DNA of 64,000 nt from CBDCGS01 sp965216915 (GCA_965216915.1 CBDCGS010000005.1:124001-188000), one strand, 5' to 3'. Numbered from the stretch's first letter, positions 33,140-42,979 are shown. The notes: a model not told the origin generated them from the letters alone. A program made the numbers and translations.

Positions 33140-34864
33140 CTAGTCGTCGCCGCCGTCCGCCGCCACGCCGTAGGCCTCTTGCGCCTCGCGCGGCGAGATG
33201 TAGCCCTCGGCGAGGTCCTCACGAACCTTGTCGCGCGAGCGTTCCTTCGGGTCACCCCAACCCCCGCCACCCGGCGTTTGGAAGCGGATCGAATCACCCG
33301 GCTGCAAGCGCACGTTGCTCCATTTGCTCGGGCTCACCTTGCCGAAGGCCTCATCGATGCGTCGCCATTCGGTGGTGTTGGCCGCTTTGTACCAGGTGCC
33401 GGCGAGCCCCCCTTCCCGGCCACCGTGCAGCCCCCACGGGCGATTGTCGTGCCGATCCGACATCTGGCTGCCGGTGATCACCGTATCGAGGTTCTTGAGC
33501 GTGCGTTGGGTGCTCAGACCGCCGCGGTTCATGCCGGCACCGCCCGAATCCTGCACGAGCACGTAGGATTCCGTCTTCCACGGGAAACGGGTCTCGAACA
33601 CCTCGACCGGCACCACGCGGCAATTGCCGTTGATCGAGTCCGTGGCGTCATTGCCGTCGGCGAAGCTGCGCCCACCCCAGCCCGCAAGCTCGATCGCGTA
33701 GCAGACGAACTGCTCGCCGGTCTCGGCGTCGGTGCCACCGAACACGAAATTGGTGTGCGTCGCTCCCTCGGCCGCCATCGTGCGGTCGGGCAGCGCCGGC
33801 GCGAGCGCGCCGATCACCGCGCCCGCGATCTTGCAGTGAGTCTCGGTGTTGCCACCGACCTCGGGCGCCGGATAGTCGACATTGAGCATCGTTCCGGGCG
33901 GGGAGACCACGCGGATTGGCCGGAAGCAGCCCGAGTTCTTCGGGATCGTCTCGTCGGTGACGTGGAGCATGCCGTTGTAGGCGGCCGAGTAGGACACGCC
34001 GAGCGTGGCATTGATCGGGCCACGCGCTTGCGGTGAGGTACCGGCATAGTCGATCACCACCTCGTCGTCCTGCACGTGCACGGCGACCTTGATCGTGAAG
34101 GGCTTGCTTTCGATGCCGTCATCCTCGACCTGGTCCTCGAAGGTGTAGACGCCGTTCGGGATCGCGGCGATCTCAGCGCGCATGCGGCTCTCGGAATAGT
34201 TCAGCAGGTCCACCAAATTACGGCGGAAATTGTCCTTGCCGTACTTGCGCACGAGATCGACCAAGCGGCGCTCGCCGACGTCGACACCGGCGATCAGCGC
34301 GCGCAGGTCGCCATAGTTGTAGCGCGGGGTGCGCACGTTCGCGAGGAGCAGCTTCCATACCTCCTCGACGTCCTCGCCGCGGCTTTTGATCTTCACCGGC
34401 GGCACGCGGATGCCCTCGTGAAAGATCTCGGTCGCCTCGCCCGCGAAGGCGCCCGGCACCATGCCGCCGATCTCCTGCAGGTGACCGATGGTCATCGCGA
34501 AGCCCATGATCTCGCCGTCGACGAAGACCGGCTTGATCAGCGTGTGCTCAGGGCAGTGCAAGCCGCCCCGGTAGGGGTCGTTGTGGCAGATCACGTCGCC
34601 CGGCTCGAGTGTCTCGAGCGGGATCTCCTTCACGCAGCTCCGCACGAGAAGCGGCACTCCGCCGATCATCGAGGGGCAGAACTCGGCCTGGGCGATCATC
34701 TCACCGTCGGGTCCTGCGAGCGCGCAGGTGAAATCAAGCGCTTCGTTGAAGATCGTCGAATAGGACGTCTTCATGAGCACGATGCCCATCTCGCGGCAAA
34801 TCGACACCATCGTGGAATCGATGATGCTCATGGTCACCATGTCGACGTCACGGGATTGGGCCAT
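33140..34864 (-). CDS. hyuB: Hydantoinase B/oxoprolinase family protein
   Basis: A 574-residue subunit of an ATP-dependent N-methylhydantoinase / 5-oxoprolinase / acetone-carboxylase-type enzyme. It shows MVTMSIIDSTMVSICREMGI, ICHNDPYRGGLHCPEHTLIK, the metal-site segment GHLQEIGGMVPG and the C-terminal RFQTPGGGGWGDPKERS. It starts 3 bp after the hyuA stop. Together with HyuA it would open a hydantoin or pyroglutamate-like ring with ATP. The product end of the operon is the cyclodeaminase-like gene. Confidence 0.92.
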   Translation of the reverse strand: MAQSRDVDMVTMSIIDSTMVSICREMGIVLMKTSYSTIFNEALDFTCALAGPDGEMIAQAEFCPSMIGGVPLLVRSCVKEIPLETLEPGDVICHNDPYRGGLHCPEHTLIKPVFVDGEIMGFAMTIGHLQEIGGMVPGAFAGEATEIFHEGIRVPPVKIKSRGEDVEEVWKLLLANVRTPRYNYGDLRALIAGVDVGERRLVDLVRKYGKDNFRRNLVDLLNYSESRMRAEIAAIPNGVYTFEDQVEDDGIESKPFTIKVAVHVQDDEVVIDYAGTSPQARGPINATLGVSYSAAYNGMLHVTDETIPKNSGCFRPIRVVSPPGTMLNVDYPAPEVGGNTETHCKIAGAVIGALAPALPDRTMAAEGATHTNFVFGGTDAETGEQFVCYAIELAGWGGRSFADGNDATDSINGNCRVVPVEVFETRFPWKTESYVLVQDSGGAGMNRGGLSTQRTLKNLDTVITGSQMSDRHDNRPWGLHGGREGGLAGTWYKAANTTEWRRIDEAFGKVSPSKWSNVRLQPGDSIRFQTPGGGGWGDPKERSRDKVREDLAEGYISPREAQEAYGVAADGGDD

Positions 34865-34867
34865 GAT

Positions 34868-36910
34868 CTAGGACTCCTCAGCGATGCGGCCGATCAGCAA
34901 ATTGCCATATTGATCGACCTTCATGGATTGACCGGGCCGCAGCACGGTGACGGAGACGGGTTCCTCGATGACCGCGGGGCCGGTGATGGCGTGGCCGTCG
35001 CGAAGATCGGCGCGGTTGTAGATCGGCGTGTCGTGGCTGCCGTCCTCGAACACGACGCGGCGCGTGGAGGCCGGCGCGGCGCCTCCGGACGCCTTGCCGA
35101 TGGTCGCGAGGTCCGGCTTGTCCGTGAGCGAGACCACCGTCGCCTTGATCGTGATGACCTCGATCACCTCGCGCGGGATGTTGAAGCCGAAACGCGCCTG
35201 GTGCAGCTCGTGAAACGCCTCCCAGGCCTTCGGCGTAGTGCCGTCGTCGAACGCGTCGAACGAGATGGGAATCTCGAGCTCGTAGTTTTGCCCGAGATAG
35301 CGCAGCTCGAGCGAGCGGAAGACCTCAATGTTCTTCACATAGCCCTGCGCGCTGAGCTCCTCGATGCCGGTCTCGACGAGTGCCTTCATCACCTCGGTCG
35401 CGCGCGCTTGATCGAAGCGCTTCGAGGTCATCTGCACGGTGCGCTGCACGTCGACCCGCGCGTCGGTCTGGATGAAGCCGAAGGCGGAGAACTGTCCGGG
35501 ATAGTTGGGCACTATACCGGAGGGGACGCCGGCGTCGTTCATCAGGTCGTCGACGTGGAGCGGCCCGGCCCCGCCGAAGGCGAGCAGCGTGAAATCGCGC
35601 GGGTCGAGACCGCGCTCGATCAGCACCGAGCGCAGCGCGCCGATCATGTTGTTGTTGGCGATCTGGAGCACCGCGAGCGCGGTTTCCTCGATGCTCCGGC
35701 CGAGTGGTTCGGCGACCGTCTTGATCGCCGCTTCGGCGGCCGCCACATCGAGCTGCATCGCGCCGCCGAGGAAGTTGTCGGCGTTGATGCGGCCGAGCAC
35801 GAGATTGGCATCGGTGACCGCAGGCCGCGTGCCGCCCTGGCCATAGCAGGCCGGCCCCGGATCGGCACCGGCGCTTTCCGGGCCGACGCGCAGCATGCCG
35901 CCCTTGTCGATCCACGCGATCGAGCCGCCGCCGGCACCGATCGTGCGGATGTCGATCATCGGGATCTGGATCGGCACGCCGAATTCGATCTCGAAGTCGG
36001 TCGTGAAGTTCTCCTGACCGTTGACGATCGTCGAGGTGTCGGTCGAGGTGCCGCCCATGTCGAGGGTCACGCAGTGGCTGATGCCCGCGAGGCCCGCGAT
36101 GTGCTTGCCCGCGATGACGCCGCCGGTCGGACCGGAGACCGTCATTTGGATCGGCGTGCGCGCGGCCGCATCGAGCGTCATCTCGCCGCCGTTCGATTTG
36201 ATGACGACGGTCTGCTCCGTGACCCCGCGTTCCTTGAAGCGCTCCCGCAGCGTCGAGATTTGGCGGTGCACCACCGGCTTCACATAGGCGTCGGCGATGG
36301 TCGTCGAGGCCCGCTCATACTCCTTCCACTTGGGCAGCACGTCGTAGGAGATCGAGACCGGAATGTCGGGCAGCTCCGCCTCCAGGATCTCCTTCACGCG
36401 CCGCTCGTGGTCCGGCGTGACGTAGGAGAACAGCAGATTCACGGCGACCGCGTCGATCTCGCCGATCTCCTTGATCTGGCGGGCGGTCTCACGCACGGCG
36501 GCTTCGTCGAGGGGAATTTCGACCTCGCCATTGGCCATGATGCGCTCGGGAATCTCGAAACAATGGCGCCGCTTCACGAGGGGCTTCGGCTTGACCCAAG
36601 TGATGTCGTAGTGGCTCCGCCGGTTGCCCCGCTGGATGAAGGGGATATCGCGGAACCCCTTGGTCGTGACGTAAGCGACGGTCGCACCCTTTCGCTCGAG
36701 GATCGCGTTGGTGGCGATGGTGGTTCCGAGCCGGATGTTGCGGATGTCCGCGGCCGCCTCGAAGCGCGAGAGACCCGCGAGAATGCCCTCGTTCGGATCG
36801 TGGGGCGTCGAGAGGTTTTTCCAAACCTCGATGGCGCGCGTGCGCGGATCGTAAGAGACGAAGTCGGTGAACGTGCCGCCGACGTCGATGCCAACCAGAT
36901 AGTCTGCCAA
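34868..36910 (-). CDS. hyuA: Hydantoinase A/oxoprolinase family protein
   Basis: A 680-residue ATP-binding subunit with the ASKHA-type phosphate loop VGIDVGGTFTDFVSYD, LGTTIATNAILERKG, KSNGGEMTL, MGGTSTDTSTIV and GAGGGSIAWIDKGG. The start is TTG 36910, supported by GGGGAGA seven bases upstream and by the conserved N-terminus starting immediately after. The operon is hyuA-hyuB-cyclodeaminase. Hydantoins, N-methylhydantoin (creatinine route) or 5-oxoproline are possible substrates; the racemase at 8.7 kb could supply stereoisomers but is far away. Confidence 0.92.
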   Translation of the reverse strand: MADYLVGIDVGGTFTDFVSYDPRTRAIEVWKNLSTPHDPNEGILAGLSRFEAAADIRNIRLGTTIATNAILERKGATVAYVTTKGFRDIPFIQRGNRRSHYDITWVKPKPLVKRRHCFEIPERIMANGEVEIPLDEAAVRETARQIKEIGEIDAVAVNLLFSYVTPDHERRVKEILEAELPDIPVSISYDVLPKWKEYERASTTIADAYVKPVVHRQISTLRERFKERGVTEQTVVIKSNGGEMTLDAAARTPIQMTVSGPTGGVIAGKHIAGLAGISHCVTLDMGGTSTDTSTIVNGQENFTTDFEIEFGVPIQIPMIDIRTIGAGGGSIAWIDKGGMLRVGPESAGADPGPACYGQGGTRPAVTDANLVLGRINADNFLGGAMQLDVAAAEAAIKTVAEPLGRSIEETALAVLQIANNNMIGALRSVLIERGLDPRDFTLLAFGGAGPLHVDDLMNDAGVPSGIVPNYPGQFSAFGFIQTDARVDVQRTVQMTSKRFDQARATEVMKALVETGIEELSAQGYVKNIEVFRSLELRYLGQNYELEIPISFDAFDDGTTPKAWEAFHELHQARFGFNIPREVIEVITIKATVVSLTDKPDLATIGKASGGAAPASTRRVVFEDGSHDTPIYNRADLRDGHAITGPAVIEEPVSVTVLRPGQSMKVDQYGNLLIGRIAEES

Positions 36911-37094
36911 CGCGAATCTCCCCGTGCCATCCGAGCATCAGCGCGCTCGGGTGCCGCCTATTTTACAATGCGGGCCGAATGTTATCGGGCGCCAGGCCCC
37001 TAGGGCAACCACGGATGCCCGCGCGGGCAGCCAAATCGCGGAGAGACCGCGGATTTGGGCCCCGGACCGCCCCTCCGGTGCCCCCGTCAGGGGT

Positions 37095-38465
37095 CTAGCG
37101 GATCAGAATGAACAGTGCCCCCTGGCCGCGCCGGATGTTGAGCAGCAGCGGTCCGTCGCCGGCGCGCGCGGTCTGCGCGAGCGCGTCGGGCGTGGTGACG
37201 GGCTTGCGGTTCACCGAGGTGATGACGTCCTCCTCGCGGAGGCCAGCTCGCCATGCCGGGCTTCCCTCCTCGACCTTCAGCACCAGCACGCCCTCCACCT
37301 TGCCGTGAAGCGGCGAATCCTGCCCGATCGCGCCGAAGGTGGCCCCGCGCAGCTTAGGAATGTCATTGCCGGCCTCAAGCTTCGCTTCCTTGATCTGGCC
37401 GACCTGGAGCGTGATCGGCACCTCCTGCCCGTCGCGCAGCACGACGAGCCGCACATCGTCGCCGACGCGCAACAGGCCGACCTTGTTGCGCAGGTCCGCC
37501 GAGCCGGTCACGGGCTCGCCGTTCATCGACACGACGACATCGCCGGCGCGCACGCCGCTCGCCTCCGCCGGCGTGTCAGGCATCACCTGGCTCACCACCG
37601 CGCCCTCACGACCGGTGATCCCGAACGCCTCGGCGAGATCCGGTGTCAAATCCTGGATCTGCACGCCGATGCGCCCGCGCTGGATCTCGCCGTGCTGGAC
37701 GATCTGGTCCATGATCTGGCGCGCCATGTTGATGGGAATGGCGAAGCCGATCCCGATATTGCCGCCACCGGGCGCGATGATCGCCGTGTTGATGCCCACC
37801 AGCTCGCCTTTCAGGTTGACCAGTGCCCCGCCCGAGTTGCCCGGATTGATCGACGCGTCCGTCTGAATGAAGTTCTCGTACGATTCGATGCCGAGGCCGG
37901 AGCGACCGAGCGCGCTCACAATGCCCGACGTCACCGTTTGACCGAGTCCGAAGGGGTTGCCGACGGCCAGCACATAGTCACCGACCTGAAGCATGTCGGA
38001 ATCCGATAGCGGCAGCTCAGTGAGGTTGCCCGGCTCGACCTTGAGCACAGCAACGTCGGTGCCGGGATCGGAGCCCACGAGCTCCGCCTTCAGCTGGCGC
38101 CGGTCGGTCAGTGTGATGATGATCTCGTCGGCCTTCGCGACGACGTGGTGGTTGGTGATCAGGTAACCGCGCTCGGCGTCCACGATCACGCCGGAGCCCA
38201 CGCTCTGGGCCTCACGTTGGCGGGGGCGCGGCTGCGGTGGCGGACGGTCGCCGAAAAAGCGCCGGAAGAACGGGTCATCGAGGAACGGGTTGTTGCGCCG
38301 CGCCTCCACTTTTCCCTTCGTCGAGATGTTGACGACCGCCGGTGCGATGGTGCGAACCAGTGGTGCGAGCGACGGCACCGCGCTCGGCGGGACATCGGCG
38401 CCGGCGGGCAGCGACACGGCGAGCATCAACGGGATCAGCAGGAAAACCGGAAAGCGACGGAGCAT
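37095..38465 (-). CDS. DegP/DegQ-type periplasmic serine protease
   Basis: A 456-residue HtrA protease. A signal peptide (residues 1-23) precedes a trypsin-like domain with His107 (LITNHHVV), Asp137 (GTDVAVLK) and Ser211 (INPGNSGGALV). Two PDZ domains follow (about 260-345 and 365-450), the second ending LLLNIRRGQGALFILIR. The Pro/Arg linker after the start of the protease domain (FGDRPPPQPRPRQR) corresponds to the LA-loop region. It degrades or refolds damaged envelope proteins. Single gene. Confidence 0.93.
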   Translation of the reverse strand: MLRRFPVFLLIPLMLAVSLPAGADVPPSAVPSLAPLVRTIAPAVVNISTKGKVEARRNNPFLDDPFFRRFFGDRPPPQPRPRQREAQSVGSGVIVDAERGYLITNHHVVAKADEIIITLTDRRQLKAELVGSDPGTDVAVLKVEPGNLTELPLSDSDMLQVGDYVLAVGNPFGLGQTVTSGIVSALGRSGLGIESYENFIQTDASINPGNSGGALVNLKGELVGINTAIIAPGGGNIGIGFAIPINMARQIMDQIVQHGEIQRGRIGVQIQDLTPDLAEAFGITGREGAVVSQVMPDTPAEASGVRAGDVVVSMNGEPVTGSADLRNKVGLLRVGDDVRLVVLRDGQEVPITLQVGQIKEAKLEAGNDIPKLRGATFGAIGQDSPLHGKVEGVLVLKVEEGSPAWRAGLREEDVITSVNRKPVTTPDALAQTARAGDGPLLLNIRRGQGALFILIR

Positions 38466-38686
38466 GATTGCCTCTACGACTCTCTTAAGGCGGTAGCCGT
38501 GCGAGCCCCGCCGGCGCGAATGCGCAATACGACTTCAATGTGGCGAATTTCAGGCCCACGTCCAGCCCCATAAGCGCGAGAGGTGTTAAGCAATGATAAG
38601 GGCGGAGGGTTTCCGGCCCCGCGATGCGGCGGAATCGTCCCAATGATCGTGCGGCGACGCGGGAATCGATGCGGTGCGTCGTCCGC

Positions 38687-39256
38687 CTACCGTGCGAACG
38701 AGCGACCGCGGGTGTCGCTGCCGAGCCAATTGAGGAGCGCAGGCGCGACCGGCTGGAGGATGGCGTCGGGTGCGCGCGCGCGTGAGCGGCCCTCGGCGCG
38801 GCCGTGCCACAAGATCGTGCCGTCGTCATCGAACAACGAAAGCTCCATGAGGAACGCGGTCAGCCGGGTCTCGCCACCCCCGCTCAAAAGCGGCCAATCG
38901 AGTCCGAGACCGAGGTCGGTTCCGCTGCCGCTGCTGCCGATGGTGCCGCCGAGCAGCACGCCGATCCCCTCAGGCTCTGCATCCATCGCCACCGTGTGCA
39001 GCAAGTAGCGCATCACCCGGCGCGCGCCCTTGCGCACCTCGATGCCGCGCCGGCCGAGGGAAAAAGCCAGCTGCTCCTCGATCGCAGGGTCCGCGGGCAC
39101 GGCGCCGCGGGGCGCGAGCGACACCGCGTGCGGCATCTCGATCGGCTCGTAGGCCGTTGCCTCCAGCGTGCCCCAGACGACCGCGCCGGGATGGGTCTCG
39201 TATCCGCACGCGGCGACCGCCAGGGCTGCCGCGACCATCGTCGCAAGCCATCGCAT
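38687..39256 (-). CDS. Putative outer-membrane lipoprotein
   Basis: A 189-residue lipoprotein. The signal peptide MRWLATMVAAALAVAACGYE has a lipobox (VAAC) with acylated Cys17. The mature part contains ATAYEPIEMPHAVSLAPRGA, LAFSLGRRGIEVRKGARRVM, a Gly-rich segment (LLGGTIGSSGSGTDLGLGLD) and MELSLFDDDGTILWHGRAEG, resembling DUF4136-like lipoproteins. A far upstream in-frame start is rejected since it would lie inside the divergent deacetylase gene. The role is unknown; a GSxG-rich loop suggests an envelope-associated lipoprotein. Confidence 0.75.
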   Translation of the reverse strand: MRWLATMVAAALAVAACGYETHPGAVVWGTLEATAYEPIEMPHAVSLAPRGAVPADPAIEEQLAFSLGRRGIEVRKGARRVMRYLLHTVAMDAEPEGIGVLLGGTIGSSGSGTDLGLGLDWPLLSGGGETRLTAFLMELSLFDDDGTILWHGRAEGRSRARAPDAILQPVAPALLNWLGSDTRGRSFAR

Positions 39257-39307
39257 GCGCCGAGTCTGCCGTGCTACCCTGCGCGCGACAACCGACGGAG
39301 GCGTGCG

Positions 39308-40240
39308 ATGGCGCGGACGACCCTCTACAGCCATCCGATCTGCGTGGCGCACGACCCCGGCCCAGGCCATCCGGAACGGAGCGCGCGCCTCGAGGCGATC
39401 CTTGCTGCCATGGACGCGCCGGCAATGGCGAGCCTCACACGGCGTGAGGCTCCGCTGGCCGACCGCGACGCGCTCGCCATGGCGCACGACGGCGACCTGG
39501 TCGATGCGATCCTTGCGAATGTGCCGGAAAACGGCCGGGTCGGGATCGATGCCGACACCGTCATGTCTCCGGCCTCGGGCGAAGCCGCGCGCCGCGCCGC
39601 CGGTGCGGTCTGCGCGGCTGTCGACGCCGTGATGGCAGGCGAGACCGACCACGCCTTTTGCGCCGTGCGTCCCCCCGGCCACCATGCCGAGCCGCGCCGG
39701 CCCATGGGGTTTTGCCTGTTCAACAACGTCGTGATCGGTGCGCAGCACGCCCGCCGAGCCCATGGCCTAACCCGAATCGCCGTGGTGGACTTCGACGTCC
39801 ACCATGGCAACGGCACCCAGGCCGCATTCGAGCGCGACGGCGACCTCTGGTTCGGCTCGACGCACCAGTGGCCGCTCTACCCCGGCACCGGGGCAGCGAC
39901 GGAGACGGGCGTCGGCAACATCGTGAACGCACCGCTGGACCCCGGCGCGGGATCGGACGCGTTTCGCGATGCCATGACCACACGCCTGCTGCCTGCGCTC
40001 CGCACCTTCCGCCCGGAGCTCATCTTCATCTCGGCGGGTTTCGACGCGCACCACGACGACCCCCTCGCCCAACTCGAGCTGGTCGAGGACGATTACGCTT
40101 GGGCGACGACAGAGCTTCTGCGCGTCGCGAGCGAGCTCTCGGACGGGCGCCTCGTCTCGACCCTGGAGGGCGGCTATGACCTCGACGCGCTCGCCGAGAG
40201 CGTGACCGCCCATGTCGGGGCATTGCTCGATGCCGCGTGA
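39308..40240 (+). CDS. Histone deacetylase-like (acetoin utilisation/APAH) hydrolase
   Basis: A 310-residue zinc amidohydrolase of the class II HDAC / acetylpolyamine amidohydrolase family. It has CAVRPPGHHAEP (paired His), DFDVHHGNGTQAAF (Asp/His zinc ligands), SAGFDAHHDDPL (Asp ligand) and LEGGYDLDALA (catalytic Tyr). All expected residues are present. It deacetylates acetyl-lysine or acetyl-polyamine substrates. The large lysine-rich H1-like protein encoded 3 kb away is an attractive but unproven substrate. It is followed after 68 bp by xseB. Confidence 0.88.
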   Translation: MARTTLYSHPICVAHDPGPGHPERSARLEAILAAMDAPAMASLTRREAPLADRDALAMAHDGDLVDAILANVPENGRVGIDADTVMSPASGEAARRAAGAVCAAVDAVMAGETDHAFCAVRPPGHHAEPRRPMGFCLFNNVVIGAQHARRAHGLTRIAVVDFDVHHGNGTQAAFERDGDLWFGSTHQWPLYPGTGAATETGVGNIVNAPLDPGAGSDAFRDAMTTRLLPALRTFRPELIFISAGFDAHHDDPLAQLELVEDDYAWATTELLRVASELSDGRLVSTLEGGYDLDALAESVTAHVGALLDAA

Positions 40241-40308
40241 GCGCGCCTTGTCGACGACGAGGACAAGCGATTAGACTCGGCTGATCAACCAAGAAGAGTC
40301 GCACACGC

Positions 40309-40569
40309 ATGAGCCAAGAGACCAGCGGAGACGATCAACGGGACGTCACGCTCATGAGCTTCGAGGAAGCCCTCGGCGAGCTCGAGGACATCGTGCGGCG
40401 TTTAGAGGCGGGGGAGACGGACCTTGAAGGGGCAATTACGGCCTACGAGCGGGGCGTTACGCTTAAGAAATTTTGCGAAGAAAAGCTGCGTCAAGCGCAG
40501 CTTCGGGTCGAGCGCATCGAAAGCGACGCCGGCGGCGGCGTGCGCGCCGAACCGCTAGACGACGGCTGA
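40309..40569 (+). CDS. xseB: Exodeoxyribonuclease VII small subunit
   Basis: An 86-residue protein with the diagnostic MSFEEALGELEDIVRRLEAG and ITAYERGVTLKKFCEEKLRQ segments. It binds XseA (encoded elsewhere) to form the single-strand exonuclease VII. The order xseB-ispA is typical for proteobacteria. Confidence 0.95.
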   Translation: MSQETSGDDQRDVTLMSFEEALGELEDIVRRLEAGETDLEGAITAYERGVTLKKFCEEKLRQAQLRVERIESDAGGGVRAEPLDDG

Positions 40570-40578
40570 GCTCTGTCC

Positions 40579-41466
40579 ATGACTGCGCTCGATGACGCCC
40601 TTCGCGACTCCGCGGAGGCGGTGAACACTGCGCTCGCGTCGCTCATCCCGCAATCAAGCGGGCACGACGGCCGCCTGTTCGAGGCGATGCGCTATTCCAC
40701 ACTCGCCGGCGGCAAGCGCCTGCGGCCGTTTCTGGTGCTGGCGAGCGCCGACCTCTTCGACGTGCCGCGCCCCTGGTCGATCAACACCGCCGCCGCGATC
40801 GAGATGGTCCACACCTACTCCCTCGTGCACGACGATCTGCCCGCGATGGACGATGACGATCTCCGCCGCGGCAAGCCGACCTGTCACGTGGCCTTCGACG
40901 ATGCCACGGCGATCCTGGCGGGCGATTCTCTTCTGACCCTCGCCTTCGAGGTTGTCACCGCGCCCACCGGGCATCCCGACGCGACGATCCGCGCGGAGCT
41001 CGCCTACGCGCTCGCGAAAGCAGCGGGCTGCGAAGGCATGGCCGGCGGCCAGATGATGGACCTCGCCGCCGAGACCCAGCGGCTCTCGCTCGACGAGGTG
41101 GTGTGCCTGCAGCAACGCAAGACCGGCGCCTTATTCGCCTTTTCCTGCGAATCGGGCGCCATTCTCGCGGGGCGGGACGACGCGGCGCGTGGCGCGATGC
41201 GGGATTATGCGCGCTGCATCGGCCTCGCCTTCCAGATCGCGGACGACCTCCTCGATCACGAGGGCTGCGAAGCCGATCTCGGCAAAGCCGTCGGCAAGGA
41301 CGCAGCCGCAGGCAAAGCGACCTTCGTGCAGCTCCTCGGCGCCGAGGAGGCGCATCGGCGCGCCAACAGCCTGGTCGATGAGGCGATCGGCGCGCTCGCG
41401 CCTTTCGGCGACAAGGCGGCGCTGCTGCGCGACGCGGCGCGCTACATCGTCGCCCGACGCCACTGA
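40579..41466 (+). CDS. ispA: Polyprenyl (farnesyl) diphosphate synthase
   Basis: A 295-residue trans-prenyltransferase. The first Asp-rich motif is in HDDLPAMDDDDLRRGKPTCH, the second in FQIADDLLDHEG, and GGKRLRPFLVLAS begins the catalytic core. Short side chains before the first Asp motif fit a C15 product. It begins 9 bp after xseB. The dxs gene that often follows is absent; tlyA comes directly next. Confidence 0.93.
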   Translation: MTALDDALRDSAEAVNTALASLIPQSSGHDGRLFEAMRYSTLAGGKRLRPFLVLASADLFDVPRPWSINTAAAIEMVHTYSLVHDDLPAMDDDDLRRGKPTCHVAFDDATAILAGDSLLTLAFEVVTAPTGHPDATIRAELAYALAKAAGCEGMAGGQMMDLAAETQRLSLDEVVCLQQRKTGALFAFSCESGAILAGRDDAARGAMRDYARCIGLAFQIADDLLDHEGCEADLGKAVGKDAAAGKATFVQLLGAEEAHRRANSLVDEAIGALAPFGDKAALLRDAARYIVARRH

Positions 41467-41484
41467 CGCCGCAATCGGAGCAGA

Positions 41485-42282
41485 ATGCGCGTGGCCCGCG
41501 ATCACACGAAACCGGGCACCCGGCCGGGCAAGACCAAGACTCGGCTCGACGCGCTCCTCGTCGCGCGCGGCCTCGCCGAGACGCGCACCCGGGCGCAAGC
41601 AGCGATTCTCGCGGGCAACGTCTTCTCCGGCGAGCGGCGCCTCGACAAGCCGGGGTTGACGGTCGCGCCCGATCTGCCGCTGACGGTTCGAACGCCCGCG
41701 CACCCGTGGGTCTCGCGCGGTGGTGTCAAGCTTGCGCACGCACTCGCCCACTTCGCGATCCCGGTCGACGGGCGAACCGCGCTCGACATCGGCGCCTCGA
41801 CCGGCGGCTTCACCGACGTGCTCCTGAGCCAGGGCGCGGCGCGGGTCTATGCGGTCGACGTCGGCTACGGCCAGCTTGCCCACGCGCTGCGCACTGACGC
41901 GCGCGTGATCGTGCTCGAGCGCACCAACGCGCGCCATCTCACCGCCGCGCAGGTGCCGGAGCCGATCGATCTCGTGGTGTGCGATGCGAGCTTCATCGGG
42001 CTTCGCACGATCCTCCCGGCGCCGCTCGCCCGCACGGGGCCCGGCGCCCATCTCGTGGCGCTCATCAAGCCGCAATTCGAGGCCGGCGCAGCGCAGGTCG
42101 GCAAGGGCGGCATCGTGCGCGACCAAACGGTGCACGAGGCGATTTGCGCAACGATCCGCGGGTGGCTCTCGGCACGGGCCGGCTGGCACGTGATGGGGCT
42201 CTGCGAAAGCCCGATCAGCGGCGCGGACGGCAACAAGGAGTTCTTGATCGCCGCGCTCCGCGCCCCCTCGCCGGATGGCTAG
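41485..42282 (+). CDS. tlyA: TlyA-family rRNA 2'-O-methyltransferase
   Basis: A 265-residue protein with an N-terminal S4 RNA-binding domain (LDALLVARGLAETRTRAQAA) and an FtsJ-type SAM domain (ALDIGASTGGFTDVLL, AVDVGYGQLAHALR, DLVVCDASFIGL, LVALIKPQFEAG). It methylates cytidines in 16S/23S rRNA; haemolysin names in databases are historical. It lies 18 bp after ispA in the same operon. Confidence 0.92.
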   Translation: MRVARDHTKPGTRPGKTKTRLDALLVARGLAETRTRAQAAILAGNVFSGERRLDKPGLTVAPDLPLTVRTPAHPWVSRGGVKLAHALAHFAIPVDGRTALDIGASTGGFTDVLLSQGAARVYAVDVGYGQLAHALRTDARVIVLERTNARHLTAAQVPEPIDLVVCDASFIGLRTILPAPLARTGPGAHLVALIKPQFEAGAAQVGKGGIVRDQTVHEAICATIRGWLSARAGWHVMGLCESPISGADGNKEFLIAALRAPSPDG

Positions 42283-42324
42283 AGAGCATGTCACGCTCGT
42301 CTAAGCTCACGCGACATGCTCTCT
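42281..42324. terminator. Long inverted repeat after tlyA
   Basis: A perfect 12-bp inverted repeat AGAGAGCATGTC / GACATGCTCTCT with a 20-nt loop begins within the tlyA stop codon and lies between convergent genes. It resembles the small AGAGCATG-type palindromic elements scattered through alphaproteobacterial intergenic regions and can act as a bidirectional terminator. There is no long T-tract. Confidence 0.6.
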
Positions 42325-42382
42325 CTCATTCGATTTGACGCAAATGCGTCGTCGCAGGTGGTCCCATCTGCTCGGGATTTGC

Positions 42383-42979
42383 TCAGCGCGCGAGCCCGTA
42401 ATAGTCCGGGTTGGGGCGCATCTCGATCGCCGCCGCGAGGCGGTTGGTCATATTGTAGAAGCCCGCGACCTCCGCGATGTCGAAAATGTCCTCGTCGCTA
42501 AAGCCGGCGCACGTCAGCGCCGTGCGATCGGTTCCCGACATCGCATGCGGCGCCTCCGAGAGCTTCCACACGAAATCAAGCATCGCGCGCTGCCGCTTCG
42601 TCAACGCCGCCGATCGATAGTTGGCCACGAGTTGATCGCCGAGCGCCGGATCACCCGAGAGCTCACGCACCGCCGCGCCATGGGCGATCAGGCAATAATG
42701 GCAATGGTTCACGCAGGAGACGACGACCGCGATCATCTCGCGCTCGAGCTTGCTGAGACCCGAGTCACCCAACATGAGCTCATTGTTGTATTGGCGAAAC
42801 AGCTCGAACTTCCGCGGGCGCAGCGTGTAGGCGCGCAGGACGTTCGGGATGAAGCCGATCTTCTCGCGGCACTTTTGGAAGACCGCGCGGATCTCCGCAG
42901 GAAGGCGGCGCTGGTCGGGCAGATGCAGCGCATGCACGGTGTCCGCGGCCACCTTTCGCTTCTTCCCAGGCTTCGCCAT
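42383..42979 (-). CDS. AhpD/CMD-like peroxidase-related protein
   Basis: A 198-residue protein with the carboxymuconolactone-decarboxylase/AhpD fold. The redox motif NHCHYCLIAHG holds Cys93 and Cys96 with a nearby His100, as in AhpD proton relays, after LSKLEREMIAVVVSCVN. It closely fits the peroxidase-related subfamily ending YNMTNRLAAAIEMRPN. It likely reduces peroxides or disulfides, with lipoyl partners. Single gene, divergent from csrA. Confidence 0.88.
   Translation of the reverse strand: MAKPGKKRKVAADTVHALHLPDQRRLPAEIRAVFQKCREKIGFIPNVLRAYTLRPRKFELFRQYNNELMLGDSGLSKLEREMIAVVVSCVNHCHYCLIAHGAAVRELSGDPALGDQLVANYRSAALTKRQRAMLDFVWKLSEAPHAMSGTDRTALTCAGFSDEDIFDIAEVAGFYNMTNRLAAAIEMRPNPDYYGLAR

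Noticed and set aside
34076..37003. A 975-codon open frame on the plus strand
   Set aside because: It is antisense to hyuA and hyuB, which have complete family motifs on the minus strand. The long frame is a side effect of high GC at third codon positions.
41485..42282. tlyA as a haemolysin gene
   Set aside because: The S4 plus FtsJ-type domains show an rRNA methyltransferase; the haemolysin label is a historical misnomer.
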